This document shows, piece by piece, positions 52,839-62,811 of a stretch of 64,000 bases of DNA. Below the pieces are notes generated by a model. That model was not told the DNA's origin. It ran no database searches and was given only the letters and a program-made list of their open reading frames with translations. The DNA is from Clostridium drakei (GTDB lineage: Bacteria > Bacillota > Clostridia > Clostridiales > Clostridiaceae), in NCBI RefSeq assembly GCF_000633595.2, contig NZ_JIBU02000004.1, positions 1 to 64,000 of the forward strand, read 5' to 3'. The translations under genes and the position numbers were made by a program. Each line of letters opens with the position of its first letter. The stretch's first letter is position 1.

Positions 52839-53981
52839 TTATTGTATAGGTTGCTCTAAAGCCACATTTTCTTCAGCTACAACTAATACTCTAATTCTAT
52901 AAGAATCTCCCTGCTCATAACTCTCTATTTTATCTACAATTTTAACAGATTTATCTAAGTTTGCACATATCTTTGAATAAAGTTCATCATATGTATCATT
53001 TATTACCTTTTGAGGATCCTTATGAACAGTAGTTTCTTTTACTTCATAATAATTTTCAATATTAACACATAATCTTTTATCTTCTATTTTATCATATTTA
53101 ATAAATTTATTTGGCGATTTTTTTAAATATAGCTTTTTGCCGTTAAATTTTATATATATATCTTGTGATTTTTTACCTGTACGTTCTCTTTTTAAATTAT
53201 CAATTTTTACATCCTTAATTTGTTCATAAAAAGTTCTACATATTACATTCCCAACTGCATGAACAGCATAAGTTGAATTTTCATTTCCTTGTTCTCCCTT
53301 TACTACAATTTGTCCTTTTCTAATCATATCTCCCTTTTTAACTACAGACGTTCCCGCTTTAGTATATACTCTTATCACTTCACCATCCTTTTTAGCAACT
53401 AAGTTGCAAGGTTTGTCGTCAGCTACTACATTAGGTGGTGATTGTCTTTCCATTGCAGAAACTTTAAGTTTTGCTCCATCAATTCTAGCCTTTACCCACA
53501 TTACATTGTCATTATTTCTCATAAGATTTTCTTCTACTTCGTAAACATTTATGTTTTTCTTATTAATTCCAGGCCTTATGCCATAAGATTTAAGCTGTTG
53601 TCGTATTTCATAAGGGGTCAAATTATGATCTACATTTATTTCTATACTCCATATAAATGTAGATAAATAATAAATTATGCCTACAAACAATATTATACCA
53701 ATTACAAAAGCAATTCTTCTTTTTATTTTAATTAGAAAAAATGCAAATCCTCTTCTTTTAACTATCTTTACTTTAGTTTTTGTTCTTTTAGCTATATCCT
53801 TAAGCTTAATATAATCTTTTAAACTTATATCTATATTCAGGGTAGTAATGTCTTTTTTTATAACATTTCTTGCACTAATTCCATTTTGCCATAAAAGATT
53901 GATAAATTTTTCAGGTATAAGAGATCGAGCTTCTATAGTTATTATACCACTTTTATATTTTTGGAAATTAAACTTACTCAT
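52839..53981 (-). CDS. yqfD: Sporulation protein YqfD
   Basis: 380 aa. A cytoplasmic N-terminus (about 1-85), one membrane helix (about 90-110) and a large extracellular beta-rich domain with RMRNDNVMWVKARIDGA-like and RVYTKAGTSVVKKGD motifs. It belongs to the YqfD family and is expressed in the mother cell in Bacillus. The ATG at 53979-53981 overlaps the yqfC stop (ATGAGTAA), so translation is coupled. In many relatives phoH follows; here the next gene is pgpH after 189 bp. Confidence 0.92.
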   Translation of the reverse strand: MSKFNFQKYKSGIITIEARSLIPEKFINLLWQNGISARNVIKKDITTLNIDISLKDYIKLKDIAKRTKTKVKIVKRRGFAFFLIKIKRRIAFVIGIILFVGIIYYLSTFIWSIEINVDHNLTPYEIRQQLKSYGIRPGINKKNINVYEVEENLMRNNDNVMWVKARIDGAKLKVSAMERQSPPNVVADDKPCNLVAKKDGEVIRVYTKAGTSVVKKGDMIRKGQIVVKGEQGNENSTYAVHAVGNVICRTFYEQIKDVKIDNLKRERTGKKSQDIYIKFNGKKLYLKKSPNKFIKYDKIEDKRLCVNIENYYEVKETTVHKDPQKVINDTYDELYSKICANLDKSVKIVDKIESYEQGDSYRIRVLVVAEENVALEQPIQ

Positions 53982-54258
53982 TTGCCTCATAAATTATGGA
54001 TTTAAATTTCCCACCTACTGTTATGGTACTTCCTCCCATGAACAGTATTTCAAAATTAACTCCATTTATAGATATCAATCCTATACCTGAATTTATCTTT
54101 ACTTCATTTTCATTAAACACTACTATCCCTTTATGATTTTCTATTACTATTTCATTATGTCCTGTCACTGTAATTTTAGGTACATTTAAAATTATGTCTC
54201 TAGGTAAATCTAGCTTGTCTGCAATATCTTGTTTTGCTCTATTAAACTTTCCCTTCAC
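53974..54258 (-). CDS. yqfC: Sporulation protein YqfC
   Basis: 94 aa, the normal size for the YqfC family, with ADKLDLPRDIILNVPKIT, ENHKGIVVFNENEV and GVNFEILFMGGSTI. Starts at an ATG after AGGTGATAAGGTG. First gene of the yqfC-yqfD pair, with a candidate sigma-E promoter 30-58 nt upstream. Confidence 0.92.
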   Translation of the reverse strand: MKGKFNRAKQDIADKLDLPRDIILNVPKITVTGHNEIVIENHKGIVVFNENEVKINSGIGLISINGVNFEILFMGGSTITVGGKFKSIIYEANE

Positions 54259-54287
54259 CTTATCACCTCTAAAAATACTTCCATACT

Positions 54288-54316
54288 AATTTATGAAGAA
54301 GATTTTTAATAAATGA
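54288..54316 (-). promoter_or_regulatory. Candidate sigma-E promoter of yqfC
   Basis: Minus-strand TCATTTA (54310-54316), a 14-nt spacer and CATAAATT (54288-54295), matching the Bacillus mother-cell sigma-E consensus at 6 of 7 and 7 of 8 positions. Consistent with the spore role of YqfC and YqfD. Confidence 0.6.
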
Positions 54317-54317
54317 C

Positions 54318-54350
54318 AAAATAAAAAAGGTTGAGAATATCTCAACCTTT
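54318..54350 (-). terminator. Terminator of yqeY
   Basis: Perfect 11-bp stem AAAGGTTGAGA/TCTCAACCTTT with a 3-nt loop, then TTTTTATTTTG on the minus strand, immediately after the yqeY stop. Confidence 0.9.
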
Positions 54351-54796
54351 TATTTATTTAAATATTGCTTTACAATCTGACTTACAAGTTTACCGTCTGC
54401 TCTACCTTTTGTTTTAGGCATGATCAAAGTCATAACTTTGCCCATATCCTTAATGCTACCTGCACCTACTTCATCAACTGCTTGACGAACAATTTCGGAA
54501 ATCTCCTCTTCACTTAACTGCTGAGGAAGGTAACCTAACAAGATTTCTATTTCCTCATTTGCCTTATCAACTAAATCCTGCCTATTTCCTTTTTCAAATT
54601 CTAATATAGCTTCACGTCTCTGTTTAACTTCTTTTGCTAAGACTTCAATAACTTGCTCATCACTAAGCTTATTACCATCAGTCTTTTCAACTTGTAAAAC
54701 AGCCGCTCTTGCCATACTTATTGTTTCAGCCTTAGACTTTTCTTTTGCTTTTAAGGCTTGCTTCCAATCTTCTTGTAGTCTTTCTTTAAGAGACAT
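54350..54796 (-). CDS. GatB/YqeY domain protein
   Basis: 148 aa. Helical YqeY family, related to the tail domain of the GatB amidotransferase; contains KERLQEDWKQALKAK, LGYLPQQLSEEEI and GSIKDMGKVM. Exact role unknown, possibly tRNA-linked. ATG 54794-54796 follows AGAAGG. It lies 27 bp after rpsU, the usual rpsU-yqeY arrangement. Confidence 0.93.
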   Translation of the reverse strand: MSLKERLQEDWKQALKAKEKSKAETISMARAAVLQVEKTDGNKLSDEQVIEVLAKEVKQRREAILEFEKGNRQDLVDKANEEIEILLGYLPQQLSEEEISEIVRQAVDEVGAGSIKDMGKVMTLIMPKTKGRADGKLVSQIVKQYLNK

Positions 54797-54823
54797 TAAC
54801 TTAGTACCTTCTTTCAAAGAATT

Positions 54824-55000
54824 CTATTTAAACTTTCTCTTTCTTGCAGCTTCAGATTTCTTTTTTCTCTTTACGCTTGGTTTTTCATAATGTTCTCTCT
54901 TTCTAACTTCTGAAAGAACACCAGCTCTAGCACATTTTCTCTTAAATCTTCTCAATGCACTTTCTATAGTTTCATTTTCTCCAACTTTTATTTCTGACAT
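54824..55000 (-). CDS. rpsU: 30S ribosomal protein S21
   Basis: 58 aa, start ATG 54998-55000 after GGAGGGAGGG, stop TAG 54824-54826. [18 protein letters not shown] and [17 protein letters not shown] are the S21 signature, with the Lys/Arg-rich C-terminus ([18 protein letters not shown]). Binds the 30S platform. First of rpsU-yqeY. Confidence 0.96.
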   Translation of the reverse strand: MSEIKVGENETIESALRRFKRKCARAGVLSEVRKREHYEKPSVKRKKKSEAARKRKFK

Positions 55001-55126
55001 ATTTTATCCCTCCCTCCGCTAGCTCAATCTAATTTAAAAAAAATTAAACACAGCCAATGTAGGTTACATAGCACATTGTTTATTATACAACATAGATTTA
55101 CAAGCTGTCAACAATTTCATTTAGAT

Positions 55127-55471
55127 TTAACCAGGAGGCCACTGAAGGTTTCTTCCTCCTAATACATGAAAATGAATATGTGGTACTGACTGTCCTCCAT
55201 CTTCTCCACAGTTACTAACAATTCTGTATCCTGTCTTATCTATACCTAACTTTTTAACTATTTCTTTTAACACAATAAACACATGTGCTACTATTTTTGA
55301 ATCTTCATCTGTTAACTCATTTAAACTGCTTATATGCTTTTTAGGTATTATTAATATGTGGGCTGGTGCACCAGGACTTATATCTTTAAAGCTTAGCACT
55401 ATGTCATCCTCATAAACTTTTTCGCAAGGTATTTCACCTTTTATTATTTTACAAAAAATGCAATCTTCCAT
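55127..55471 (-). CDS. HIT-family nucleotide hydrolase (HinT)
   Basis: 114 aa. N-terminal CIFCKIIKGEIP and the histidine triad HIHFHVLGG (about 97-105). Likely an AMP-lysine or nucleoside phosphoramidate hydrolase. Upstream ATG has GGAGGTGAAATC. Between rpsU and mtaB, same strand. Confidence 0.94.
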   Translation of the reverse strand: MEDCIFCKIIKGEIPCEKVYEDDIVLSFKDISPGAPAHILIIPKKHISSLNELTDEDSKIVAHVFIVLKEIVKKLGIDKTGYRIVSNCGEDGGQSVPHIHFHVLGGRNLQWPPG

Positions 55472-55646
55472 GATTTCACCTCCTTTAAAGTTGTCCGATT
55501 ATTATTAAATATAAAATTTATATAACTGTAAACTTCATAATATAAAATTAAGTTTTACTTGATAATATTCAATATTTAATAAAAATATCCTTCTAAAAAT
55601 AAATTTTTCTTTTCAAATTTATTATATAATCTATGATAAGTTAAAT

Positions 55647-56957
55647 TTAACAATCATTTAGTAAGCTTCCTTCTAATGCTCCATTTTTAGTTTGTACAAT
55701 TTCAGTATTTTTAATACTTCCTGATATATCTTTTTGAGACTCTGATATTACTTTTATATAATTAGGAGTATATCCTTCATACAAATCTTTTGAATTATTA
55801 CATTTTTGTTCGTATAAAACTTTCATATTCCTTTCCAAAAACTTTTTCATAAATTCTTCTTCCATAATCTTATCTAACTCTATAAGTTTTCTGCTTCTCT
55901 CATCTTTAATATTACCATCTACTGAATTTTTCATCTCAGCAGCTTTTGTTCCTTTTCTAGGACTATATTTAAATACATGAATTTTTGACAATTTTATTCT
56001 TTTCAAAAATTCATAAGTGGTATTAAATTCTTCTTTCGTTTCTCCTGGAAAACCAACAATAATATCTGTAGTTATTGACACATCATTAATATTATATCTT
56101 AAATCTTCTACAATTTTTTCATACTCTCCAGCAGTATATCTTCTATTCATTCTTTTTAGAGTTTCATTACATCCGCTTTGAAGTGATAAATGAAAATGAG
56201 GACATAATTTTTTAAGAACACTTATTCTTTCTATTACACCTTCTGTAAAGAATTGTGGATCTATTGAACCTATTCTTACTCTTTCTATACCAGGAATTTT
56301 ATCTATCTGCTCTAATACAGAAAGTAAGCTGCACTTCTCTTCTAAATCAACTCCATAAGAAGCAGTATGTATTCCTGATAAAATTATTTCTTTAAATCCA
56401 TGTGCTGCAAGTTCTTTAACTTCACTTATAACTTTTTCTGGCGGCTTACTGCACACGGCACCTCTTGCAAAAGGAATTAAACAATATGAACAGAATCTAT
56501 TACAACCATCTTGTATTTTTAGGAATGCTCTAGTTTTATCTTGATAACTTTCTATATTCAATTCTTCAAAAGCATTGTTTTTCATTACTTCTTTAACTTC
56601 TACTACTTGTTTTCTTTCTTCTCTTACTCTATTTACCCAATAAACTATTTCACCCTTATTTCTAGTTCCAAGTACAACATCTACTCCATCAATTTGAGAT
56701 ACTTCTTCTGATGCAATTTGCGAATAACATCCTACAACTGCTATGACAGCATCTTCATTTTCCCTTCTGGCTCTATGTATCATCTGTCTAGACTTTTTAT
56801 CTCCCATGTTAGTCACTGTACATGTATTTATAACATAAACATCTGCATATTCTTCAAAATGTACTACTTCGTAGCCATCTTTTATAAATTTTTCTATCAT
56901 AGCTTCTGTTTCATACTTATTAACCCTACAGCCTAAAGTAGCAAAAGCAACTTTCAT
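55647..56957 (-). CDS. mtaB: tRNA ms2t6A methylthiotransferase MtaB
   Basis: 436 aa. N-terminal UPF0004 Cys residues (GCRVNKYE, TCTVTNMGDKKSRQ, VGCYSQ), the radical-SAM cluster CNRFCSYCLIPFARG and a shortened C-terminal TRAM region. Adds the 2-methylthio group to t6A37 of tRNAs. ATG 56955-56957 follows AAGGAGGAATATTTT; the frame extends upstream without a site. The upstream spacer has a tandem 41-bp hairpin repeat. Confidence 0.94.
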   Translation of the reverse strand: MKVAFATLGCRVNKYETEAMIEKFIKDGYEVVHFEEYADVYVINTCTVTNMGDKKSRQMIHRARRENEDAVIAVVGCYSQIASEEVSQIDGVDVVLGTRNKGEIVYWVNRVREERKQVVEVKEVMKNNAFEELNIESYQDKTRAFLKIQDGCNRFCSYCLIPFARGAVCSKPPEKVISEVKELAAHGFKEIILSGIHTASYGVDLEEKCSLLSVLEQIDKIPGIERVRIGSIDPQFFTEGVIERISVLKKLCPHFHLSLQSGCNETLKRMNRRYTAGEYEKIVEDLRYNINDVSITTDIIVGFPGETKEEFNTTYEFLKRIKLSKIHVFKYSPRKGTKAAEMKNSVDGNIKDERSRKLIELDKIMEEEFMKKFLERNMKVLYEQKCNNSKDLYEGYTPNYIKVISESQKDISGSIKNTEIVQTKNGALEGSLLNDC

Positions 56958-56980
56958 TAAAATATTCCTCCTTTTAGTCA

Positions 56981-57057
56981 GAACACTGAGCAATTAAAAT
57001 TGCTCGTTAAAGCCCACTGTGGAACACTGAGCAATTAAAATTGCTCGTTAAAGCCCA
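56981..57057. repeat. Tandem 41-bp repeat with hairpins
   Basis: Two identical 36-nt units (GAACACTGAGCAATTAAAAT continuing to AAGCCCA, at 56981-57016 and 57022-57057) with a 5-nt spacer, period 41 bp. Each holds GAGCAATT/AATTGCTC, a perfect hairpin. A third inverted repeat, GTTAAAGCCC/GGGCTTTAAC (57047-57071), overlaps the rsmE stop. It lies between rsmE and mtaB. Confidence 0.85.
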
Positions 57058-57066
57058 TTTAGGGCT

Positions 57067-57813
57067 TTAACCTCCTAAATCTCCTAATTCATACATAAGT
57101 AAAGACATACATACAAAACCAGCAGTTTCTGTTCTAAGTATTCTAGGTCCTAGTGTAACTATATGAGCACCTAGCTTCTCTAAAGCTTCTATTTCTGATT
57201 GTTCAAATCCACCTTCTGGTCCTATTATTATTCCTATTTTCTTTATACTGTCTTTATCTATGTTATTTACAACTTTCTTTATTCCATAATCTTCTGCATT
57301 TTCATAAGGAACTACAATTAAATCTATCTGTTTTAGGACTTCTAAGAGACTCTGAAACTCTATTGGTGTATTAATCTTAGGTACTAAACTTCTTTTACTC
57401 TGTTTGCAAGCTTCTAAAGCAATTCTACACCATCTATCTATTTTCTTAAATTCACCTAGTTCATTTTTAACTACAACTCTTTCCGTAACTATAGGTGTTA
57501 CTTCTTTTACACCTAATTCTGTAGTTTTTTGAACTATTAAGTCCATCTTAGCAGACTTTGGCAACCCTTGGAATAAATAAACCTCTATATTACTTTCATT
57601 ATTAAGCGGAAGCTGTTTTATAAATTTTACAACAACTTGTTTCTTGTTTATTTCTTCTATTTCTCCTAAGAATTCTTCACCTTCACAATTATTTATGTTA
57701 ACTTTATCTCCAACTTGAAGCCTTAAAACTTTATATATATGTTTTACATCATCACCACTGATAACAGCAGAATCACCATTTATGTCGTTTTTATTAACAA
57801 AGAACTTATGCAT
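57067..57813 (-). CDS. rsmE: 16S rRNA (uracil(1498)-N3)-methyltransferase
   Basis: 248 aa. SPOUT methyltransferase with a PUA-like N-terminus. IGPEGGFEQSEIEAL and TLGPRILRTETAG are the knot motifs. Methylates U1498 of 16S rRNA. Follows prmA by 36 bp, as in many Firmicutes. Confidence 0.95.
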   Translation of the reverse strand: MHKFFVNKNDINGDSAVISGDDVKHIYKVLRLQVGDKVNINNCEGEEFLGEIEEINKKQVVVKFIKQLPLNNESNIEVYLFQGLPKSAKMDLIVQKTTELGVKEVTPIVTERVVVKNELGEFKKIDRWCRIALEACKQSKRSLVPKINTPIEFQSLLEVLKQIDLIVVPYENAEDYGIKKVVNNIDKDSIKKIGIIIGPEGGFEQSEIEALEKLGAHIVTLGPRILRTETAGFVCMSLLMYELGDLGG

Positions 57814-57849
57814 AATACACCACCTTTTAAAATTGCAACAAAAAATCTA

Positions 57850-58785
57850 CTAAAGTTTTGCAGCTATACATACCCATTCCCCATCAACGTTTACTTCTTC
57901 TATATTAAATCCTGAACTTTCTAATTTATTTACAACATCATCTTTTCTATCTAGTATTATACCAGAACATATAAATCTTCCACCTGGAACTATAAAGTCC
58001 TTTACTCCATCTGTTAAAAATATTATTACGTCAGCAATAATGTTAGCTACAACTATATCTGCTTTTCCCTGAACTACTTCCATAAGATTTCCATGAAGTA
58101 TTTTTATATTATCAACATCATTATATTTAACATTTTCTGATGCAGATTTTACTGCTACAGGGTCTAAGTCTACACCTATAACCTCTTTTGCTTTAAGTTT
58201 TGCAGCAGTTATAGCAAGTATACCTGAACCTGTTCCTATATCAAATATTTCAGATTCAGGTTTTACATATTTCTCTAGCGCCTTTATACACATTCTTGTA
58301 GTTTCATGTGTACCTGTTCCAAAAGCCATTCCTGGATCAAGTTCTACAACTAATTCATCATCCTTTTTCGAATAATCTTCCCATATAGGTTTTACTACTA
58401 CTCTTTCACCTACTTTAGTTGGCTTATAATACTTCTTCCAATTATTTTCCCAATCTTCTTCATTTACTTTGCATACTGTAATCAAACCTTTACCCTTATC
58501 TATACCAAACTTCTCTAGATTATTAATGCTCTCTTTTATATATCTTAAATATCCATCAAGTTTTTCATTTTGTTTATAATAACCTTTAATTATTGCTCCT
58601 TCTTTAACATTTAATAATGATTCATCAAAGTAATCCCAATCCCCTGGATGTTTTTTCTTAAATTCTATATCTTCAGGGTCCTCTATTGAAACTCCTTTAA
58701 CTTCAGTATTATATAATATACCTGTTACAGCCTCCACCGCTTCACTACTAGTAACTATTGATACTTCTATCCATTCCTTATCCAT
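57850..58785 (-). CDS. prmA: Ribosomal protein L11 methyltransferase
   Basis: 311 aa. An N-terminal recognition domain, then [16 protein letters not shown], the AdoMet loop [13 protein letters not shown] (about 180-192) and NIIADV in motif IV. Trimethylates L11. TTG 58791 is in frame, but ATG 58783-58785 is 5-6 nt after GGAGGTTG and fits better. Preceded by the dnaJ terminator. Confidence 0.95.
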   Translation of the reverse strand: MDKEWIEVSIVTSSEAVEAVTGILYNTEVKGVSIEDPEDIEFKKKHPGDWDYFDESLLNVKEGAIIKGYYKQNEKLDGYLRYIKESINNLEKFGIDKGKGLITVCKVNEEDWENNWKKYYKPTKVGERVVVKPIWEDYSKKDDELVVELDPGMAFGTGTHETTRMCIKALEKYVKPESEIFDIGTGSGILAITAAKLKAKEVIGVDLDPVAVKSASENVKYNDVDNIKILHGNLMEVVQGKADIVVANIIADVIIFLTDGVKDFIVPGGRFICSGIILDRKDDVVNKLESSGFNIEEVNVDGEWVCIAAKL

Positions 58786-58852
58786 AAACAACCTCCACAG
58801 AATTAATTAATCTTTTTATCACATTTACTTTATAATTATAGACTTAATATGT

Positions 58853-58898
58853 CAATAAAAAACTTTGTTTCCCAAAATTTTGAGAAACAAAGTTTTTT
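58853..58898 (-). terminator. Terminator of dnaJ
   Basis: Stem AAACTTTGTTTC/GAAACAAAGTTT with an 11-nt loop, flanked by a seven-T run on the plus side and six T on the minus side. It overlaps the dnaJ stop region. Confidence 0.85.
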
Positions 58899-60040
58899 TA
58901 TTTTAAATTATCTTTTAGCTTGTCAATAAAAGATTTTTTATTGTGTTTTCCTTCTGCCATTTCGCCACTTGCTTCAGCATACATATAAAGAGCTTCTTTC
59001 TGTTTCTGGTTTAAATTTTTAGGAATATCTACTACTACATTAACATATTGATCTCCTCTACCATGTGAGTTAACTCTAGGTACTCCTTTACCTTTTAATC
59101 TAAACACAGTTCCAGGCTGAGTTCCTGCTGGAACATCATATTTAACATCTCCATCTATAGTTGGTACTGTTAATTCTACTCCCAAAACAGCTTTCACAAA
59201 ACTTATATGAGTATCTATATAAATATCAAAGCCTTTTCTCTTAAATTTATCGCTAGGCATTACTCTTATATTTACATACAAATCTCCTGCTGGGCCACCA
59301 TTATTTCCGTGCTCGCCCTGACCCCTTATAGGCATTACATTACCAGTATCTACACCTGCTGGTACATTTATTTTTATTTTTCTTTGTTTTCTTACTTTTC
59401 CTTTTCCCTTACATTCTGGACAAGGATCTGTTATTATCTTTCCTTTACCACCACATTTATCACAAGTACTCATACTTACAAAGCTTCCTAATGGAGTATT
59501 CCTTTGAACTCTCATTTGACCAGTTCCACCACATTTATCACAAGTATGTGCACTTGTTCCTGCCTTAGCTCCTGTTCCATTACATTTTTCACAATTTTCG
59601 CTTCTTGTTATGTTTACCTGCTTTTCAGCTCCAAAAACAGCTTCTTCAAAAGTCAAATTCAAGTTATATTCAAGATCAGCTCCCTTTTCAGGACCATTTC
59701 TCCTTTTCCCGTTTCCACCAAATCCTCCGCCAAAGAAGGAATCAAATATATCTCCAAAGCCTCCCATATCTGAGAAATCAAATCCTCCAAAACCGCCCTC
59801 AAATCCACCAGCTCCATTAAAATCAGTAGTTCCATACTGATCATATTGAGCTTTTTTCTGTGGATCTGAAAGTACCTGATAAGCTTCATTTAACTCTTTA
59901 AACTTTTCTTCTGCTTCCTTATCACCAGGATTTCTATCTGGATGGTATTTTAATGCTGATTTTCTAAACGACTTTTTTATTTCATCTTCACTTGCACCTT
60001 TTTCAAGTCCAAGTACTTCATAATAATCCTTTTTCGCCAT
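58898..60040 (-). CDS. dnaJ: Chaperone DnaJ
   Basis: 380 aa. J domain with YHPDRNPGD, a Gly/Phe-rich linker (about 70-110), four CxxCxGxG zinc repeats ([32 protein letters not shown]) and a C-terminal substrate domain. Delivers clients to DnaK and stimulates its ATPase. ATG 60038-60040 chosen; GTG codons just upstream are in the AGGTGG site. Same strand, 138 bp after dnaK. Confidence 0.96.
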   Translation of the reverse strand: MAKKDYYEVLGLEKGASEDEIKKSFRKSALKYHPDRNPGDKEAEEKFKELNEAYQVLSDPQKKAQYDQYGTTDFNGAGGFEGGFGGFDFSDMGGFGDIFDSFFGGGFGGNGKRRNGPEKGADLEYNLNLTFEEAVFGAEKQVNITRSENCEKCNGTGAKAGTSAHTCDKCGGTGQMRVQRNTPLGSFVSMSTCDKCGGKGKIITDPCPECKGKGKVRKQRKIKINVPAGVDTGNVMPIRGQGEHGNNGGPAGDLYVNIRVMPSDKFKRKGFDIYIDTHISFVKAVLGVELTVPTIDGDVKYDVPAGTQPGTVFRLKGKGVPRVNSHGRGDQYVNVVVDIPKNLNQKQKEALYMYAEASGEMAEGKHNKKSFIDKLKDNLK

Positions 60041-60097
60041 CCCTGTTTTCACCACCTAATATAAATATTAAAATTCTATAATTATTTTTCTTACTCA

Positions 60098-60130
60098 AAT
60101 TAAGGGAAGAGTATAACCCCTCCCTTAATT
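60098..60130 (-). terminator. Hairpin between dnaK and dnaJ
   Basis: Perfect 10-bp stem AATTAAGGGA/TCCCTTAATT with a 13-nt loop. There is no strong T-run on the minus strand, so it may stabilise or partly attenuate rather than terminate. Confidence 0.6.
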
Positions 60131-60178
60131 ATCACAATTATATATTATACACTATATATGTCTAATTAGTGAATATTT

Positions 60179-62059
60179 TTATTTGTCATTTTCAACTTTA
60201 TAATCTGCATCTACTACATTATCATCATTCTTTGGTCCTGCATTATTTTGTCCTGCACCAGCTGCTCCACCCATGTTGTTTGGATCAAATCCTGCACCTT
60301 GTGCTCCTGCTGCTCCTTCTGGATTTGCTGCTTGATATATTTTTGATGATACTGCATAGAAAGCTTGAGTTAAGTCTTCAGTAGCTTTCTTTATAGCTTC
60401 TAAGTCATCTCCATCTTTTACTGCATTAACAGCTTTAACTTTTTCTTCTATATTAGCTTTATCTTCTGCTGATACTTTATCTCCAAGATCTTTTAATGTT
60501 TTTTCTGTCTGGTAAACAGCCTGATCAGCATTATTCTTTACTTCTATAGATTCTTTTCTCTTTTTATCTTCTTCAGCAAATTTTTCTGCATCTTTAACAG
60601 CTTTATCTATTTCATCATCATTTAAGTTAGTAGAAGCAGTAATTGTAATATTAGCTTCTTTTCCTGTTCCTTTATCCTTAGCAGAAACATTAACTATACC
60701 ATTAGCATCTATATCAAAAGTAACTTCTATTTGAGGAATTCCCCTTTGTGCTGGAGCTATTCCCGAAAGTGTAAATCTTCCAAGAGTTTTGTTATCAGCA
60801 GCCATTTGTCTTTCACCTTGAACTACATGTATTTCGACAGAAGTCTGTCCGTCTGCAGCTGTTGAGAATACCTGACTCTTTTTAGTTGGTATTGTAGTAT
60901 TTCTCTCAATTAATGGAGTAGCAACTCCTCCTAAAGTTTCTATACCAAGTGTCAATGGAGTAACATCAAGAAGTAATACATCTTTAACATCTCCTGTTAA
61001 AACTCCTGCTTGAATAGAGGCTCCTACAGCAACACATTCATCTGGATTAACTCCCTTTGAAGGTTCTTTCCCAGTAAATTGTTTAACTGCTTCTTGAACT
61101 GCTGGTATTCTTGTAGATCCACCAACAAGTATAACTTTATTTACATCATTAATTGTAAGTCCAGCATCTTGAAGTGCTTTCTTCATTGGCTCTATTGTTC
61201 TTTGAACTAAATCATGAGTTAATTCATTAAATTTAGCTCTAGTTAAAGTCATATCTATGTGCTTTGGACCAGTTGCATCTGCTGTTATAAATGGAAGATT
61301 TATGTTAGTTTGCATTGATGATGATAATTCAATTTTAGCTTTTTCAGCAGCTTCTTTTAATCTTTGTACAGCCATTTTATCATTTCTTAAATCTATTCCA
61401 TTTTCAGCTTTAAATGTGTCTGCTATATAATTCATTACTTTTTCATCAAAGTCATCTCCACCAAGTTTTGTATCACCATTTGTTGATTTAACTTCAAATA
61501 CGCCATCGCCAAGTTCTAGTATAGATACATCAAAAGTACCGCCACCTAAGTCATATACAAATATTTTTTGATTTGTATCCATTTTATCCATACCATACGC
61601 AAGTGATGCTGCTGTTGGTTCATTTATTATTCTTAATACTTCAAGTCCTGCTATTTTTCCAGCATCTTTTGTTGCTTGTCTTTGACTATCATTAAAGTAA
61701 GCTGGAACTGTTATAACAGCTTGAGTAACTGTTTCACCAAGGTAAGCTTCAGCATCAGCCTTTATTTTTTGAAGTACCATTGCTGATATTTCCTGTGGAG
61801 TATAATCTTTTCCATCTATATTTGTTTTATGGTTTGTTCCCATATGTCTCTTTATTGATATTATTGTTTTATCAGGATTTGTTATTGCCTGTCTTTTTGC
61901 TACCTGTCCTACTAATCTTTCACCATTTGCTTGGAATGAAACTACTGATGGAGTTGTTCTTGCTCCTTCTGAGTTTGTTATAACTACTGGTTCTCCACCC
62001 TCCATAACTGCTACACATGAATTTGTTGTTCCTAAATCAATTCCTATAACTTTTGACAT
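60179..62059 (-). CDS. dnaK: Chaperone DnaK (Hsp70)
   Basis: 626 aa. [19 protein letters not shown] at the N-terminus, [13 protein letters not shown] and [11 protein letters not shown] in the ATPase domain, then the substrate domain and a flexible [20 protein letters not shown] tail with [13 protein letters not shown]-driven folding chaperone. Downstream of grpE and upstream of dnaJ in the HrcA-controlled operon. Confidence 0.97.
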   Translation of the reverse strand: MSKVIGIDLGTTNSCVAVMEGGEPVVITNSEGARTTPSVVSFQANGERLVGQVAKRQAITNPDKTIISIKRHMGTNHKTNIDGKDYTPQEISAMVLQKIKADAEAYLGETVTQAVITVPAYFNDSQRQATKDAGKIAGLEVLRIINEPTAASLAYGMDKMDTNQKIFVYDLGGGTFDVSILELGDGVFEVKSTNGDTKLGGDDFDEKVMNYIADTFKAENGIDLRNDKMAVQRLKEAAEKAKIELSSSMQTNINLPFITADATGPKHIDMTLTRAKFNELTHDLVQRTIEPMKKALQDAGLTINDVNKVILVGGSTRIPAVQEAVKQFTGKEPSKGVNPDECVAVGASIQAGVLTGDVKDVLLLDVTPLTLGIETLGGVATPLIERNTTIPTKKSQVFSTAADGQTSVEIHVVQGERQMAADNKTLGRFTLSGIAPAQRGIPQIEVTFDIDANGIVNVSAKDKGTGKEANITITASTNLNDDEIDKAVKDAEKFAEEDKKRKESIEVKNNADQAVYQTEKTLKDLGDKVSAEDKANIEEKVKAVNAVKDGDDLEAIKKATEDLTQAFYAVSSKIYQAANPEGAAGAQGAGFDPNNMGGAAGAGQNNAGPKNDDNVVDADYKVENDK

Positions 62060-62127
62060 ATTAATTTACCTCCTAAAATATCAAATGAATTAACATTTTT
62101 CTATATCCTTATTATTTATAATAAAAT

Positions 62128-62748
62128 TTAATTTGCAACTTTAACCATACTATGTCTTAAAACTTTATCGCCTCTTTTATATCCCTTTTGGAATACTTCT
62201 ACTACTTGATTTTTTCCATACTGTTCATCATCAACATGCATTACTGCATTATGAACATTAGGATCAAATTCTTCATCTGCTCCAATTTCTTCTACTTCTA
62301 ATTTTTCTAAAGCATCACTAAATTGCTTTATAGTCATTTCTATTCCCTTTTTTAAATCTTCTACACTGCCATCTACAGTTATAGCTCTTTCAAGATTATC
62401 TAGTACTGGTAAAAACTCCTTTAGGATATCTTCGCAAGCATTTGTATATATGCCTTCTTTTTCCTTTGCAGTTCTTTTTCTAAAGTTATCATATTCTGCC
62501 ACTGTTCTTGCCAATCTATCCTTAAAAGTTTGATTTTCATTATCTAACCTAGTATTTTCTTTAGCTAATTTTTCATTTTCATTTTTTATTTCATCAACTA
62601 AAGATTCTTGTGATTTTGAATCATCCTCTTGTGAATTTTCATCTTTCTCTTCTTCATTTACATCTTGGTCTTTATCAACCTTTTCTTCTACATTTTCCTC
62701 AATTAATTCACTCTGCTCTTCCACCTTAACTTGTTCTTCCTTCGACAT
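62128..62748 (-). CDS. grpE: Nucleotide exchange factor GrpE
   Basis: 206 aa. An acidic N-terminal tail (about 1-50) leads into a long coiled coil (NEKLAKENTRLDNENQTF) and the beta-wing domain with AVMHVDDEQYGKN and KGYKRGDKVLRHSMVKV. Releases ADP from DnaK. Preceded by GGAGGAG. Second gene of the operon, 63 bp after hrcA. Confidence 0.96.
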   Translation of the reverse strand: MSKEEQVKVEEQSELIEENVEEKVDKDQDVNEEEKDENSQEDDSKSQESLVDEIKNENEKLAKENTRLDNENQTFKDRLARTVAEYDNFRKRTAKEKEGIYTNACEDILKEFLPVLDNLERAITVDGSVEDLKKGIEMTIKQFSDALEKLEVEEIGADEEFDPNVHNAVMHVDDEQYGKNQVVEVFQKGYKRGDKVLRHSMVKVAN

Positions 62749-62811
62749 TTAAATAACTCCTCCAATCTAGCATTTTCTAAATTGCTATCATATATTTTAA
62801 AGCCTATTTTG

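Noticed and set aside
56981-57057. Considered as a mini-CRISPR array
   Set aside because: Only two units with a 5-nt spacer, no unique spacers of 30-40 nt and no cas genes.
59504-59889. Several overlapping plus- and minus-strand frames inside dnaJ
   Set aside because: Products of the repetitive Gly/Phe and zinc-finger coding region; no binding sites.
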